Shown here: positions 26,690 through 39,089 of the stretch, piece by piece
How the letters are laid out: every line of letters starts with the position of its first letter
How positions within the stretch are numbered: the first letter of the stretch is position 1
NCBI GenBank assembly: GCA_017654935.2
Contig: CM065693.1
Location: 21,857,052 to 21,921,051 of the forward strand
Source: Phymorhynchus buccinoides
Lineage: Eukaryota > Mollusca > Gastropoda > Neogastropoda > Raphitomidae
DNA length: 64,000 bases
Direction of reading: 5' to 3'
Translations under genes and position numbers: made by a program
The notes under the pieces: model-generated
The model's input: the letters and a program-made list of their open reading frames with translations, nothing else
Told to the model about the DNA's origin: nothing
The model's database searches: none

Positions 26690-27845
26690 AGAAAAACAGA
26701 CTGAGAGTTCGCAAATAAGAGCAATTGACTGTTTTGGAACAATGACTCCTGTCAAGAGATGAGAACATTTTACTTTTTCTGACATAACGCGTGTCACAAC
26801 AGTAACAACGAGACGCCATAACACTGCAATGTAGCCACAGAATGGGAATAAGTGGATGACGATAATTGTTTGTGGTGCAAGTTTAGCAAATCCCTGACGA
26901 CCGATTTCGATTTGAAAAAAACTTTGTGAAAGTTTCTGGCAGATTAGAGAAATAGTAAGGGAATAAAGATGATAAATGTAGACACTTTCATCGCCACTGT
27001 CGCCTCTTGGCACCACAATGATTTGACACCTATGTCACTGAAAGGCATCAAACGAGAGTCTGTTATCCAATGACCTTATGTTCTTAATTTTGGGAGGTAA
27101 AGAGAGGCCCTGTTTTATGCATGTCACAGAGGAATCCCAATATTGCGGACGAAATTTTTTCTCTACCCGGGTAAGTTTAATGGTAAATTTTAGCTGAGGA
27201 ATGGCTAGCGTTGAACCAAGCAAACGTCTCCACTTTGTAAAAATGGAAAAATGGACAGAAAACCAATAAGATGACAGACTTTGTTGGTTTGTTGCTAGTT
27301 TGCGTATTGATTTGATTCACGAGCTACGGAAAAGCATGCAGACTTAGTAGGCAAAAATAAAAAGGCTCAAAAGAAAGAAGAAGACCAGAAAAGAAGAAAA
27401 GAAAAAATAAAGAGGAAAAAGGAAGACGGAGTTTGAATGATTTAAAAAGTCGTTCTTGAACGCCTTATTTTGCTCCTATCTTTTCTGTTTCAAATGTGTC
27501 CTTTACGATGTATTTAGCCACGGGTCATGAACTGACATTGGTCTACAGGTTTTGTATGTATGCATGAATCCTCAGACGATTATAGACGTCTAGAACAGAG
27601 CAGATTTCCATATCAAGTTTGAACTTGTTGAATGCTTAGGTTTATTTACTTTTACTTTTGTTGTGTTCAGTCTGATCAGCACGGGCAATTCTGAAGGGTA
27701 TAATTATGTCAGAACGACAGTATTCTGCTGTGTTTTACTATATTAATAGTCATATTATAACAACAGAACAAAAGAAGGTCGATAGTACATTCTGGAAAAT
27801 AGCCCTCGGATGGTTGACTTCAGCAGCTCCTGCCCATTTCAGTGC

Positions 27846-28384
27846 CAAACAGCCATTTTCAGGTCGTTAACTTTGCTGAGGTTACGTTCTGCTGTTTGTT
27901 TCTTTGCCTTGCATTAGCAACAATAAAACTCAAAAGGTTATGTATAATATAATGCAAACAGCCATTTTCAGGTCTAACTTTGCTGAGGTTACGTTCTGCT
28001 GTTTTGTTTCTTTGGCTTGTATTAGCAACAATAACACTCAAACGGTTATGTATAATATAATGCAAACAGCCATTTTCAGGTCATTAACTTTGTGGAGGTT
28101 ACGTTCTGCTGTTTTGTTTCTTTGCCTTGCATTAGCAACAATAACACTCAAACGGTTATGTATAATATAATGCAAACAGCCATTTTCAGGTCATTAACTT
28201 TGTGGAGGTTACGTTCTGCTGTTTTGTTTCTTTGCCTTGCATTAGCAACAATAACACTCAAACGGTAATGTATAATATAATGCAAACAGCCATTTTCAGG
28301 TCATTAACTTTGTGGAGGTTACGTTCTGCTGTTTTGTTTCTTTGTCTTGTATTAGCAACAGCACTCAAAAGGTAATGTATAATG
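27846..28384 (-). repeat. 110-bp tandem repeat (arm B)
   Basis: Reverse-complement copy of the array at 6059-6596 with the same number of units and the same unit-specific variants, showing that the arms share one recent origin. Confidence 0.9.
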
Positions 28385-28826
28385 TTTTGACGAAACGTTA
28401 GAGGGGCTAGAGGGCGTTACGTAAAGAACTAATGTAGATTCGTTCAGACATTTGAAATGTATTTGTATTTCTCTCTATTGCACTACTTTGTTGGTTGTTT
28501 GTAAAACTGACAAAGATTTTTAAACGTGGAGGACTATTTTGATGTTGTGCAAGGAATAACCTCAGTTCGGGTACATTGATTTTTGTCTTCCTTGTGTTGA
28601 AACAAAACAAACACTCCAAACAACCAAAAACTAGACACACAAAAAAATCCATATTCCTTCAAACGCAAACAATTGGGAAGGACGGTCTAGAGAGGAGGAG
28701 GAGGGGGGGTGGGGGGGTGGGGGCGGGTGAAAGAGTAGCAAATGAACAGGCAAGTGTGTATAAAACATTATTCCATAACATAAAGCAAAGCACAGTGGAC
28801 ACATAAGTTCCAAGCGAATTTCAGAA

Positions 28827-28836
28827 CACACACACA

Positions 28837-28909
<73 letters not shown>

Positions 28910-28996
28910 CGCGCGCGCACGCACACACACACACACACAAACAAACAAACAAACAAACAAACAACCAAACAACAAACAAACAAACAAACAACACAC

Positions 28997-29053
<57 letters not shown>

Positions 29054-29106
29054 ACACATACACACACGCCACACACACACACACACGCACGCACGCGCAC
29101 GCACAT
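28827..29106 (-). repeat. (CA)n compound microsatellite (arm B)
   Basis: Counterpart of 5340-5604 in reverse orientation, with more interruptions (single missing bases) in the CA runs. Confidence 0.95.
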
Positions 29107-32100
29107 AGGCCTAAACACACAAACCAGCGAAACGACAAAACGTTTTGTGGGGGAGGAGGAATAGGAAGATAATTATAATAAACGCGTGCATTAAGATTTG
29201 TATGCACAAGTACTGCCAGTGCATTTGACAACACAAAGGCACCAACGAACACACAAAATAAAAATATATCTGAACATAAAAATACAAACCAATCATGTAA
29301 GTTCATAACACAACATCTGGCATTCAAAACGGACAAAATGCAGGTTGCTACAACGCATCGCAAACATGCTTCTGGGGAGAGAATGCACAGTGGAACAAAG
29401 AATATGGGAGGACACATTACTCGCCATCACCACAAACATATAATAGAATCAGAATAATGTTCGAAATAAATTAGTAATGGGAACGCACCAAGGACTGACA
29501 ACAAAAACAAAGAACTCAACTATGGGAGATAAATAAACATACTTGGGTGTAATTTTATGATATGTATAATACACTGTATAACCGAAACAAATACACTAAA
29601 GAAAAAAAGAGCAAAATGAGAATAAAAGTCTTTTGGAAACGGAGATACTTATGGAGGAAATAAAAAGCGGAAAAGAGAATAAATAACATTAAACTGAACG
29701 TAATCAACGAAACCGCACAAAAATGAAATACAAAAAAACCCTGAAAGACAGAGCTTCTTATTGAAATAAAATGAATTACGAAGAGATAATAGCGACGATG
29801 ATAACGTAACACTTATAACACAATGGTTACACACTAAACAGATTGAAAAAAACCCCAATGAAAACAAAGATCGAAAATGACAAGACTATGTAAATGGAAA
29901 CGAAGACTCAGTAAGGAGTACATTGTCTCAAAACTACTTTGAAGAGATTCACATAGAAGAAATCAATTTTTTCAATAAATAAAAAAACTACAAGAAAGAA
30001 AATGAAAAAGAACAAAAGTGAAAACAGAAGAAAGGAGATGGGTTCTCGATGAGAAACAAGATTTTTCAGATGATGCATGTTTGATTCGATGCAGCCATCT
30101 GGAATGATGAGTTGTATGTGGAATGTTTTTGTAGTAGTGAAAATATATTCACCGGAACGAAAGAGAATTTGGCTGATGACAGTAAAATCAATGTACTTCA
30201 AAACATCTAAAGGGTCAGTGGGTGGGAAAACTAAGTACAATGTAAGTGCGTCAATAACAGAGATAAATCAATCGGGTTAACTCCGCTGAACTAACGTAAC
30301 AGAAGGCCATTTGGTGGGGTAACTTATAATAAGGCGGAGAGGGCAAGGTTCTAAACTAAACATTCATTTGGAAAAACAGATGTGAGAAAAACCAAAACAA
30401 ACACCTGGGCCTAAAGATCACATTGGTCGTGCCAGCCAGCCAGCCAGACACAGAGAGACAGACAGAGGGACAGACAGAGGGACAAGCACAACCAGTGAAT
30501 CCAGCGTACAGTCGTCACAGCACCTGAAGGAAACATCACCTACAGACCTCGCCATCCAATCATTACTGACAACACATAGAGCCTTCGGTGCGCTACTCCA
30601 ATCAAACGACATGAAACAAAACAGTGTTAGGACAGTCGACATCAAGATCTTGTGAGATCCAGGGCATTGAGAACCTTTAAAGCATTTTAGAACGACATCT
30701 AGCGTTCTAATCTAAAGGTCCAGTGCGAAGAGCGCAAACATTTAAGAGCTACTACTAACTCTCTAAAAGCCATGGTCCGTACACGAGATGCTAAACCACA
30801 TACCTCCCATGGTTTCGAACAGAACTGAAACGCTATTAATTTATCAAAAACAAACTACATTAACAATACGAGACAACCCGGGTTTCCCCATACACACACA
30901 TTACACGCGTTCACACAAGCATAACAAATGTGTATGATCTCATTGTTAAGAAATTACAGAGGTGACTCTATGAGTAATTTCAAACCCACTGGATCAGTCC
31001 CAGCTGTTTTCTTTAACAAATTAGGCTGATGACGTTTTGATGTACTCGATGTACAAACATATCCCCATTTATACCCACACGAGAGGTGTTAATCGATCAC
31101 AGTTACAAACAACCTTGGTTAGTTATAAGCACACAAACACCATAAGCAAAAAAGCGTATTTAAAGCTACGAAGAAGCATCATGCGGTTACGCCAAAACCT
31201 TGCTTATAATATCAATATAACTGATCAAACAACGGATATCATAACCTTAAAATTAAACATACGTATTTGGAAGTAGTTATTGGGCAAACAATAAGTTAAC
31301 TTTAATTCATTCAGTGGCGAAAGCCTGCCTTTCCCCTCGATTCCTGAACATTCGTGTACAATTGCTAGGTTTGGGTTATTTCCACTACGTGTATACGCTG
31401 ATATTTTTCTCATATATTCCAGCATTAAGAATAAGAAAATAATTATGTATGCCTGGCTTTCTGGTGACATACACTGCATCAAAGTAGGCCTATATCCTCT
31501 TATACGCAACTCAATGTGAGATCATGTTTGCTGCAGTCTACAAACATTATTTGGTTGTTGCAGTAGTGATAATAGCTAATCAAAGTCAATAAGATTATAA
31601 GACTACTAAAACATTACAGAAATCGTCGAAGAGTTAAGGCCATTCATATTCAGAATATTTTCATGACGTCGACTGTTAGAAATGCCCAACCATTCTGACA
31701 CATTATTTGGGCTGCAGCAGAGTCTTAACAACCAGGAAAAGTGTTCACGCATGCGCAAACGCGCGTGCATATCCCCTCAAAGAACACGAGGACTCGTTTA
31801 TAAACACGAGCCCTTACAATGCGCAAGACAAGAAAAGAAAGAACATTAATTCAATTGTTTTCTTCTTCTAGAGACTACAGTCATGTACCAATAACAAACG
31901 TTTTGTCTTCCAATATTTTTAGGATGGGATATTAAAATATTCATTAATCCGAGTAAGTATATAAAATATTTGGTAAAGGTAAAGATGTGCCCCCCCCCCC
32001 CCCCCTCCTCCATTTCTCAGTTATTTCCATTTTTGTCAGTCTTACCTTTCTTATTGCAGATTGAGTACTTCATCCTCTATCGTTTGCTATATTTAACACT

Positions 32101-34683
32101 AATTTTCCTCCATTTACATAATTAAACATTGACCCGTGCACAATGCAACAGCAGTAGGCATTCTCAAGCACTCACCACGGCACAAGCACAGGCACAAGCG
32201 AGAACACACCCACCCTTCACCACCCTGCGCTAGTCTCGCTAGTCTCAAATACAAACATTACATCATCATGATCAAGCCTCGTATTTTCAAACTCTGGAAA
32301 ACGGTATCATCGTTGCAACAAGCTTTTTGAACGTTTCACTTACTCTTGTTTCTTACTGAAAATTTCACATTTATTCCTTTTTTTTGCTAAAAGTGTGAAA
32401 AATAAAAAATAAAACTTTTTATAAAAGATACAAGTTGTAGATATTTCTCAAATACAAGGTCTATAGCAGGACATGAATGGACACTGCAATCAACAACAGT
32501 ATGAACCCTATCTTAATCAGATGTCCTAATACAGTAGTTCGTGATATTTTGCTTTACAGCTGACCCAAAGAAGTATTCTACGAATAGTATAGATATTGAT
32601 TGAGAATTACTCCACATGCAACTGTACTTAGCAAAGATTCTCACACCTTAAAACCAAACAACACAATGTAATGGGTTTTTTTTTCTCTTTCTCTTTCTGT
32701 TAACTGTTTAAACTTGTCCTATCACATACAAAGTGTGGACATTCTTTCATTTGTTTTAACTGCCATCACATCAAGACCATTATCATATATCGAAAAACTA
32801 ATCACAATAATTATAATGAAAACAAATCAACTAACGTCTCAAAACTGGTAGATCAAACATTACAAGTAAGGTAAATTGTCCTTCCCACCCTTTTCATTCA
32901 CAGTTAGTTCGTTAGTCGCTTACAGTCCTGTCAACAGCGATTCATTCACAAGAATGGTATCAGCAACCAATCATTTATCCCGATACTGAAAGTCTGGAAG
33001 TCATCACAGAAACCAAAGTCATCACAATGACCATCACTGCAACGTAGCAGCACGAGACATTGTCGCCAGCACAGCACACAACAAAGCCACAATGCGGCGC
33101 CATGCCACAGCCCCCTCCCTCCTATCCTTTTGCACATCACAAACACCCTCCCCCGCCCCCCTACTCTTACACAACACCAGGGAGGCCCATGACAGCATGC
33201 ACGGCCTCACAGGGGAACAGATGGGCCTCGGGTACTTCTCATATACTCACCTGGTTGGTCGTTATATGTTTTATCGCCCCCGAAATAAAATAACACACAA
33301 GAAATCAAACCAACGACAACAGAGTCATCAGAGAACCAGAAAGCTGAGTTAATTAATGCCAATCAAAAAAGGCGAGGCTGCACAATGGATGCTTTTCTAC
33401 AGTAATGAATTAGTTATTTCCCAGGGTGCAGCCAAGTCCTTCGTGGAAGACCAGCACTCTCAAACCAGGGGTCCTCTGCATTGGCTCTTGGTGCGGCAGC
33501 CAAAGGGGTTGCTTGACTTTTGGGGACCTTCCCTCAATGCCAGCTGTCCTCAAATGCTTTGGGACGAGAGAGAGGGGTAATACCCTGGGCAAATACTTTA
33601 ACTAAAGTCTAACATGGCTACCCAGAACAGCAGCCTCGCCCTCTGCTATCTAGCAGTCGCAATAGGAAATGACAGACTGGTCTACATCTACAGTAAAAAA
33701 TAAATATTGCTTAAGTTCTGCTCCGATCGTGACAGACAACTCTAGGCTCTACTCCCGGCTTTCGCGTTTGTGTCTATTCCATCTTTGGTTCGCCTTTGTC
33801 TAGGTTAAACGTACACATAATCGTGGCACAACTAATAACAGCGCATCATTATGGTCCAGAGGTAAATGAATTTGCAATGGCCAACTCAATACATACTGAA
33901 CAGGAAAACAGAAACGCCATTTATCATTCTTACATCCATGTTGGCTAAACGCATGCCACGGCAAAGCTTGGCATCGAGGGTTGAATTTTCCCCAATTTTG
34001 AGCGATATTTCTGATAGACGGAAACGTCTCTCGTTCAAAACCGAGAGACTAAGTCGGCCTTAGCTTTAATCCACAATATTGTTGTTGTTGTCTTGCACAT
34101 TTTTAAGTTAGCAAAAACAAAGAGCTAAAAACGAGGTTGCAGGCCTAGGAAAAAAACGTCCATAGAAAACATAATAACAACAGCAACAACCCCCACCCAC
34201 AATGCTTTGCAATTAAAAAAAATCTTACTATATATGGTGAATCAAAAAATCCATAGAATACGAATAAGAAAAAAAAACCCAGCAATGCAAGACATTTAAC
34301 AAATAATAAAATATTTTATCAATTGAGCATTCAAGACACAAACAATCAGAAATATATAAAACAATCAGCCAGAGACAGAAACACAGGCAACAAACTCGAA
34401 GAAAAACATTACAAATATATAAAGAGATATAACATAACCTCAGACACTGCAAACATAAATATTGCCCCAGCTTGAAATGCACGATTTGTCTGAGTGGCAA
34501 ACAAAACATTCCCAGTCTTAAAAAAACAAACACACACAGCAACACGTCAGTAAATAATCAGGTACAAAGCAACAAGCACATACAGAGCTATAAAGAACAA
34601 TAACAGGTTTTTTTTAAAGTTAGTAAACAACAAAGTATGAAAGGGGATAATTCTATTTCGCAGTGTGATTATCTAGTTACAAA

Positions 34684-34717
34684 CTCCCCCCCCCCCCCTC
34701 CCCCCCCCCCCCCCCCA
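34684..34717 (-). repeat. Poly-C tract (arm B)
   Basis: C-run with one T interruption. Arm C has the complementary G-run at 42298-42346 with two A interruptions. Confidence 0.9.
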
Positions 34718-34907
34718 GGTACATGTTTGTAGAAAAAATGTTTGTTAAAAATACTTTGCTTTGCACAAAGCAAATGAGCATCAACGCAGCTACAATACCA
34801 ATTGACCACATCACTGGTTTGTTTGATCGGGAATAAATATTGTTTCTTTGAACAACAGCAAACATTTTTTTTGGGAATGAAATAGGCAAAAGAAACAACA
34901 CACCTTT

Positions 34908-34910
<3 letters not shown>

Positions 34911-34956
<46 letters not shown>

Positions 34957-34961
34957 GTGTG

Positions 34962-35002
<41 letters not shown>

Positions 35003-35008
35003 GTGTGT

Positions 35009-35022
<14 letters not shown>
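34911..35022 (-). repeat. (GT)n tract downstream of exon 3 (arm B)
   Basis: GT repeats with gttgtg interruptions and a following GA run. Arm C has the CA counterpart at 41981-42092, more broken up. Both lie about 190 bp into the intron after exon 3. Confidence 0.9.
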
Positions 35023-35039
<17 letters not shown>

Positions 35040-35205
35040 GGGGATATATATATAGTATGAATTTTTTTTTTTAAACTTCAGGCTTTCGTGAATTCATGTC
35101 ACCCTTCACACACACTCTCTCGCTCTCTCTCTCTCCCCCCCTCTCTCTCTCTCTCCCCTCCTCATCAATACCCCAAACCCTTCCCGCCCCACCCACGGTA
35201 CCCAC

Positions 35206-35399
35206 CTGATGCATAGGGTAGGTGAGGAAGGTCTCCAGGGAGCGGCCCTCGCAGGCGGGTTTCTCCTCGTATCGCTTGAGCAGAGCGTTGAACTCGTGCT
35301 TCTGCTTGTACTCGGCCAGCACCTGCAGGCTGTAGTGGTGGTTGCGCACGTACTCCTGGTAGATGCTCAGCATGGGCAGCAGCATGTCGAACAGGTCGC
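35206..35399 (-). CDS. Rasgrf: RasGRF exon 3: DH domain core (arm B copy)
   Basis: This 194-bp exon on the minus strand has an intact frame and the same boundaries as the arm C copy (acceptor ttgcccag, donor catcag/gtgggt). It encodes the same segments, from [14 protein letters not shown] to [11 protein letters not shown], including the internal ctgcag/gtgctg site. Its intactness shows that sequence quality recovers about 3 kb from the fold point. Confidence 0.95.
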
Positions 35400-35468
35400 C
35401 TGGGCAAGGTCCATAATGCGCATTGCACCACAGTGTTCAACGCGCGAACCAGTGGACAGCTGCCCTTC

Positions 35469-35806
35469 ATTTTATGAAGTTCTACTAAAGCTTAAGTGGG
35501 AAACTAAACGTTGCTACTTTTCTAAATTCAGTAAGCCGATTTACTGAATTTAGAAAGCAACAACGTTTAGTAAGCCGATTTACTGAATTTAGAAAGCAAC
35601 AACGTTTAGTAAACTACGATTTACTTAATTTACAAAGCAACAACGTTTAGTAGTAAGCCGATTTACTGAATTTAGAAAGCAACAACGTATTAGTAAGCCG
35701 ATTTACTGAATTTACAAAGCAACAACGTTTAGTAAGCCGATTTACTGAATTTAGAAAGTAACAACGTTTAGTTTCCCACTTAAGCTTTCGTAGAACTTCA
35801 TAAAAT
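35469..35806 (-). mobile_element. Fold-back element with inverted ends and 39-bp internal repeats (arm B)
   Basis: Counterpart of 41190-41530. Inverted ends attttatgaagttctact and its complement, joined to aagcttaagtgggaaactaa, enclose about six units of gtttagtaagccgatttact plus gaatttagaaagcaacaac. The units here are more regular than in arm C, where several substitutions and indels are seen. Each unit itself contains a short imperfect palindrome (agtaa-gccga-tttact). Confidence 0.75.
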
Positions 35807-35934
35807 TAAGCACCGAGGAGGAAAGGGAATTCACTGGATCCCCTACAGCTCACTGGGTTTCACGACTTTATCATTGCCTAAAATATCTTTAGAAAATATA
35901 TAACGATCAGCATGGCTATGACAGTTGACATGTG

Positions 35935-36045
35935 AACCTTCGAGAATAGGGTGTGTACACCTCCACCAAGCTTAATCGAAATCCATCCGTTAGTTTGGGA
36001 GAAAAGCTACTTTAGACAGACAGACAGACAGACAGACAGCAGAAC
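35935..36045 (+). repeat. Retroposon-like 3' tail ending in (GACA)n (arm B)
   Basis: The stretch ccaagcttaatcgaaatcca, then tccgttagtttgggagaaaa and (gaca)6, has the form of the 3' tails of repeat families common in invertebrate genomes, which end in a GACAGACA tract. The 5' boundary is not clear and no ORF accompanies it. The mirror copy is at 40945-41055 on the minus strand. Confidence 0.5.
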
Positions 36046-36479
36046 CCGGAAGCATTCCACCTTCCATTTGGAGTTCCAGACTCTATCTGGCAGGATAATT
36101 AATGAATGTACAAAGCAGAAGGAGGGCACACCATTCGATGTCGTGTGGTTAATGCACATTGTTTGTTTAACACCTATTATGATATTCATTTCTGATTTCC
36201 GTGTTTATGCTTATTCATATGTATTTCGTGTTTATGTGCAATGCTTTGTGCTCATGACTGTGTTAAATTCATTTTGGTTTTCTGAACGTTTGCTATGATT
36301 CTTGATCGATTGTTGTGTTTCATTTAATGTGTGTAGGGCTTATTCATTTGTATGTTACTAGCAGAAACATTCATAATCATCATTATTATTATTAATTAAA
36401 CGGATTTATAATAAAACTAAGATTTCACTACCCCCCCCCCCAACCCCCCCACTTTTCCTGCTTACTCTCTACCCCACTT

Positions 36480-36568
36480 CCAGTAACACTGTTATACAGA
36501 AATGATGGAGGGTAGTAGAGGGCAAAATGACGAGAGATGAAGATACAGAGAGAGAGTCGAAGAGAGGG

Positions 36569-36607
<39 letters not shown>

Positions 36608-36609
36608 GC

Positions 36610-36645
<36 letters not shown>

Positions 36646-36760
36646 AGAGAGATGAGAGAGAGAGAGATAGAGAGAAACAGATAGATAGAAGACCAAAAAG
36701 AGAGGGATAAGAAGTTGACAGACAGAGATGATGAGAGAGAAGGAGAAACAAACAGTTGAG
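36480..36760 (-). repeat. GA-rich tract in the intron after exon 2 (arm B)
   Basis: Imperfect GA-rich DNA next to the exon 2 donor side. Arm C has the CT-rich counterpart at 40150-40480. The two differ by many small indels, more than elsewhere in the arms. Confidence 0.85.
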
Positions 36761-36818
36761 GACAAACGCACAAGCAGACCAGAGAAAAATGGAGTCATGG
36801 ATAAGAACTGATTGCCTC

Positions 36819-36899
36819 CGAGGACCAGTGTGGGCCAGTCTCCAGGCGGGCAGACAACCCCTTCGGAAGATCTGGTGCAGGAACATAAGCAACGTCTCA
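36819..36899 (-). CDS. Rasgrf: RasGRF exon 2: DH domain (arm B copy, frame and donor errors)
   Basis: This copy of the exon at 40062 is recognisable on the minus strand but three indels (a 3-base gain and two single-base losses) shift the frame. The donor reads cctcg/gaggca where arm C has cctcg/gtgagg, so the GT is missing. It lies in the error-rich zone around the fold point. I treat it as the same exon badly sequenced, not as a genuine splice mutant. Confidence 0.85.
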
Positions 36900-37035
36900 C
36901 TGCTGTGGAACAAACACACACCAACCACACGCTGTCAATACAATGTGGTTATTATAGAGGTTCCCCATTTTGCACTGTTATCTACCATTTGTAATAAACC
37001 CTACGGCATATATTACCTTTGGCAACCCCGCCACC

Positions 37036-37600
37036 ACAATCCACACCCACCACCCTCACCCTGTTGAGGAAAAGGAGTTGACGTCCTCGTTGGGTTGACG
37101 GGGGGTTCTAAGCAGATGGCGTCCGTAATGCAAGGCCTGCGGAAGATAGGTGACGAGATATACACATGCGACTCATCACAATCGACGACGCCACTACTCA
37201 CCTAGCCAACCCACTTACCCATCGACACACCTATGCCTCACCACACCCACACCTTACCACCCTGACCTGTGAGGAAGATGGCGTTGACGTCTTCGTTGGC
37301 TGGGGTGTTTTCAGGAGCTGGCGGTCATGCGTAAGGGCCTGAGGAAGCTGTGATGAAGACACACAATACTTACCCTCTACCTACCGACCATCCACACCCA
37401 CCACCCTGACCTGTTGAAAAAATGGAGGTTGACGTCTTCGTGGGTGACGTGGGTTGGGGGGTTAGGGGGGGGGGGGGGGGCTTCTTATAGCTGGTGTCCT
37501 GTTGCAGGAGCCTGAGAAAGCCGATGACCAGGACACACAACATCTACCCACCCACCCCATCCACGCCCATATGCACTCCCACCCAACCACAACCCTGGAC
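37036..37600 (-). repeat. Pseudo-exon array made of the exon 1 end plus donor (arm B)
   Basis: Mirror of the arm C array: three partial copies of the exon 1 end with donor-like ac/ctgttga on the + strand near 37060, 37265 and 37409, each followed by a gttgacgtc core and a cctgaggaag-like end. A G-run at 37461-37480 interrupts the third. The same count of copies in both arms indicates that the array existed before the arms separated, or that both derive from the same molecule. Confidence 0.8.
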
Positions 37601-37847
37601 CTGTTGATGACATGAGAGTTGACGTCCTCCGTGTGACAGGGGGCGTCGTGAGCTGGCGCCATTCGCGGATGCCCTGAGGAAGCAGGTGACGAGGCAGGAC
37701 AGCTGGCGGTTGTATTCCTCCTCCACTTCCACCATGGAGAACACGATGGAGTTGCGCCTTGCGCAGCCTCCGCGTGCGGGACGCGGATTACACTCCCGAT
37801 CTGTTTCCAGCGCCGCGGCACAGCCAGCCTCTGAAGAAGCTCTGCAC
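37601..37847 (-). CDS. Rasgrf: RasGRF exon 1: IQ motif and start of DH domain (arm B copy, frame errors)
   Basis: This minus-strand copy of the IQ exon has acceptor cacccacag and donor catcaacag/gtccag. It opens with VQSFFRGWLCR, then loses frame. The middle is in better shape than in arm C: RNSIVFSMVEVEEEYNRQ and LSCLVTCFLR read without interruption. The 3' part (SKKPP-type segment) is again shifted. Because arms B and C are damaged at different positions, reading the two together supports a normal exon and points to base-level errors rather than a pseudogene. Confidence 0.85.
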
Positions 37848-38445
37848 CTGTGGGTGGGACAACGGAATATTGTACCGTACCGGGGGGACCAACAGAGAGT
37901 ACAGAGACAACAAGAAACTCTGCACCTGTTTGGAGGGGATAACGGAGATTGTACCCGTACGGTGGACACCAGAGAGACAGAGACAACAAGAACGAGAGGG
38001 AACAGCCAGCCTCTGAAGAAACTCTGTCACCTGATGGAGGGACAACGGCGATTGTAACCCGTACCGGTGGGACAACAGAGAGACAGAGACAAAAGAAGAG
38101 AGTGCACAGCCAGCTCTGCAGAAACTCTGCACCTGATGGATGGACAACGGAGATTGTACCCGTACCGGTGGGAAACAACAGAGAGACAGAGACACAACAA
38201 GAAAGAAGAGGGCCCAGCCAGCCTCTGAAGAAACTCTGGCACGCTGATGGAGGGACAACGAGAGATTGTACCCGTACCGGTGGGACAACAGGAGACAGAG
38301 ACAACAAGAAAGAGGGGCACAGCCAGCCTCTGAAGAAACTCTGCACCTGATGGAGGACAACGGAGATTGTACCCGACCGTTGGACAACAGAGAGACAGAG
38401 ACAAACAAGAAAGAGAGGGCACAGCCAGCCTCTGAAGAAACTCTG
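37848..38445 (-). repeat. Minisatellite made of the IQ-exon acceptor and first exon bases (arm B)
   Basis: Mirror copy of the array upstream of exon 1. Unit boundaries (exon-start base, minus strand) fall near 37925, 38030, 38132, 38242 and 38345, giving about 102-110 bp per unit. Each unit carries the reverse complement of gtgcagagtttcttcagagg. Unit sequences differ from the arm C units mainly by small indels. The array ends at the orientation switch, so the true array length and its far side are unknown. Confidence 0.86.
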
Positions 38446-39089
38446 TCTCTCTGTGTCCCACCGGTACGGGTAACAATCTCGTTGTCCCTCCATCAGGTGC
38501 AGATTTCTTCAGAGGCTGCTGTGCCCTCTCTTTCTTGTTGTCTCTGTCTCTCTGTTTCCACCGGTAAGGGTACAATCTCCTTTGTCCCTCCATCAGGTGC
38601 AGAGTTTTTCTTCAGAGGCTGGCTGTGCCCTCTCTTTCTTGTTGTCTCTGTCCTCTCTGTTGTCCCACCGGTACGGGTAAATCTCCGTTGTCCCTCAATC
38701 AGGTGCAGAGTTTCTTCAGACTTGCTGTGCCCTCTCTTTCTTGTTGTCTCTGTCTCTCTGTTTTGTCCCACCGGTACGGGTACAATCTCCGTTGTCCCTC
38801 CATCAGGTTGGCAGAGTTTCTTCAGAGGCTGGCTGGCCCTCTCCTTTCTTTGTTGTCTCTGTCTCTCTGTGTCCCACCGGTACGGGTACAATCTCCGTTG
38901 TCCTCCATCAGTGCAGAGTTTCTTCAGAGGCGGGCTGTGCCCTCTCGTTCGTGTTGTCTCTGTCTCTCTGTTGTCCCACGGTACGGGTACAATCTCGTTA
39001 TCCCTCCACCAGGTGCCGAGTTTCTTGTTGTCTCTGTCTCTCTGTTGTCCCACCCGTCGGGTAAAATATCCCGTTGTCCCCACCCACAG
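38446..39089 (+). repeat. Minisatellite made of the IQ-exon acceptor and first exon bases (arm C)
   Basis: About six units of roughly 100-106 bp, with a last shorter one of 77 bp, run directly into exon 1. Unit starts are near 38497, 38597, 38703, 38807, 38911 and 39013. Each unit contains catcag/gtgcagagtttc followed by ttcagaggctggctgtgcc, that is an acceptor AG plus the first 30 or so bases of exon 1 (codons VQSFFRGWLC). A non-coding part follows with ctctctttcttgttgtctc, ccaccggtacgggtac and a ccctccatcag end. It is therefore a tandem amplification of the intron/exon boundary, not an unrelated satellite. At 38445 the unit orientation flips into arm B. Confidence 0.88.

Larger units (their letters stand above)
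21501..38445 (-). repeat. Arm B: inverted copy of the RasGRF locus
   Basis: Read on the minus strand this block carries exon 1, exon 2, exon 3 and alternative exon 4, in the same order and with the same introns as arm C. It is the reverse complement of arm A up to about 34450, then continues into sequence found otherwise only in arm C. Both ends are of poorer quality: 21501-22900 and 36400-38445 hold many single-base differences and indels relative to the other copies, and exons 1 and 2 carry frame errors. This looks like thin read support at the contig end and at the fold point. Confidence 0.9.
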
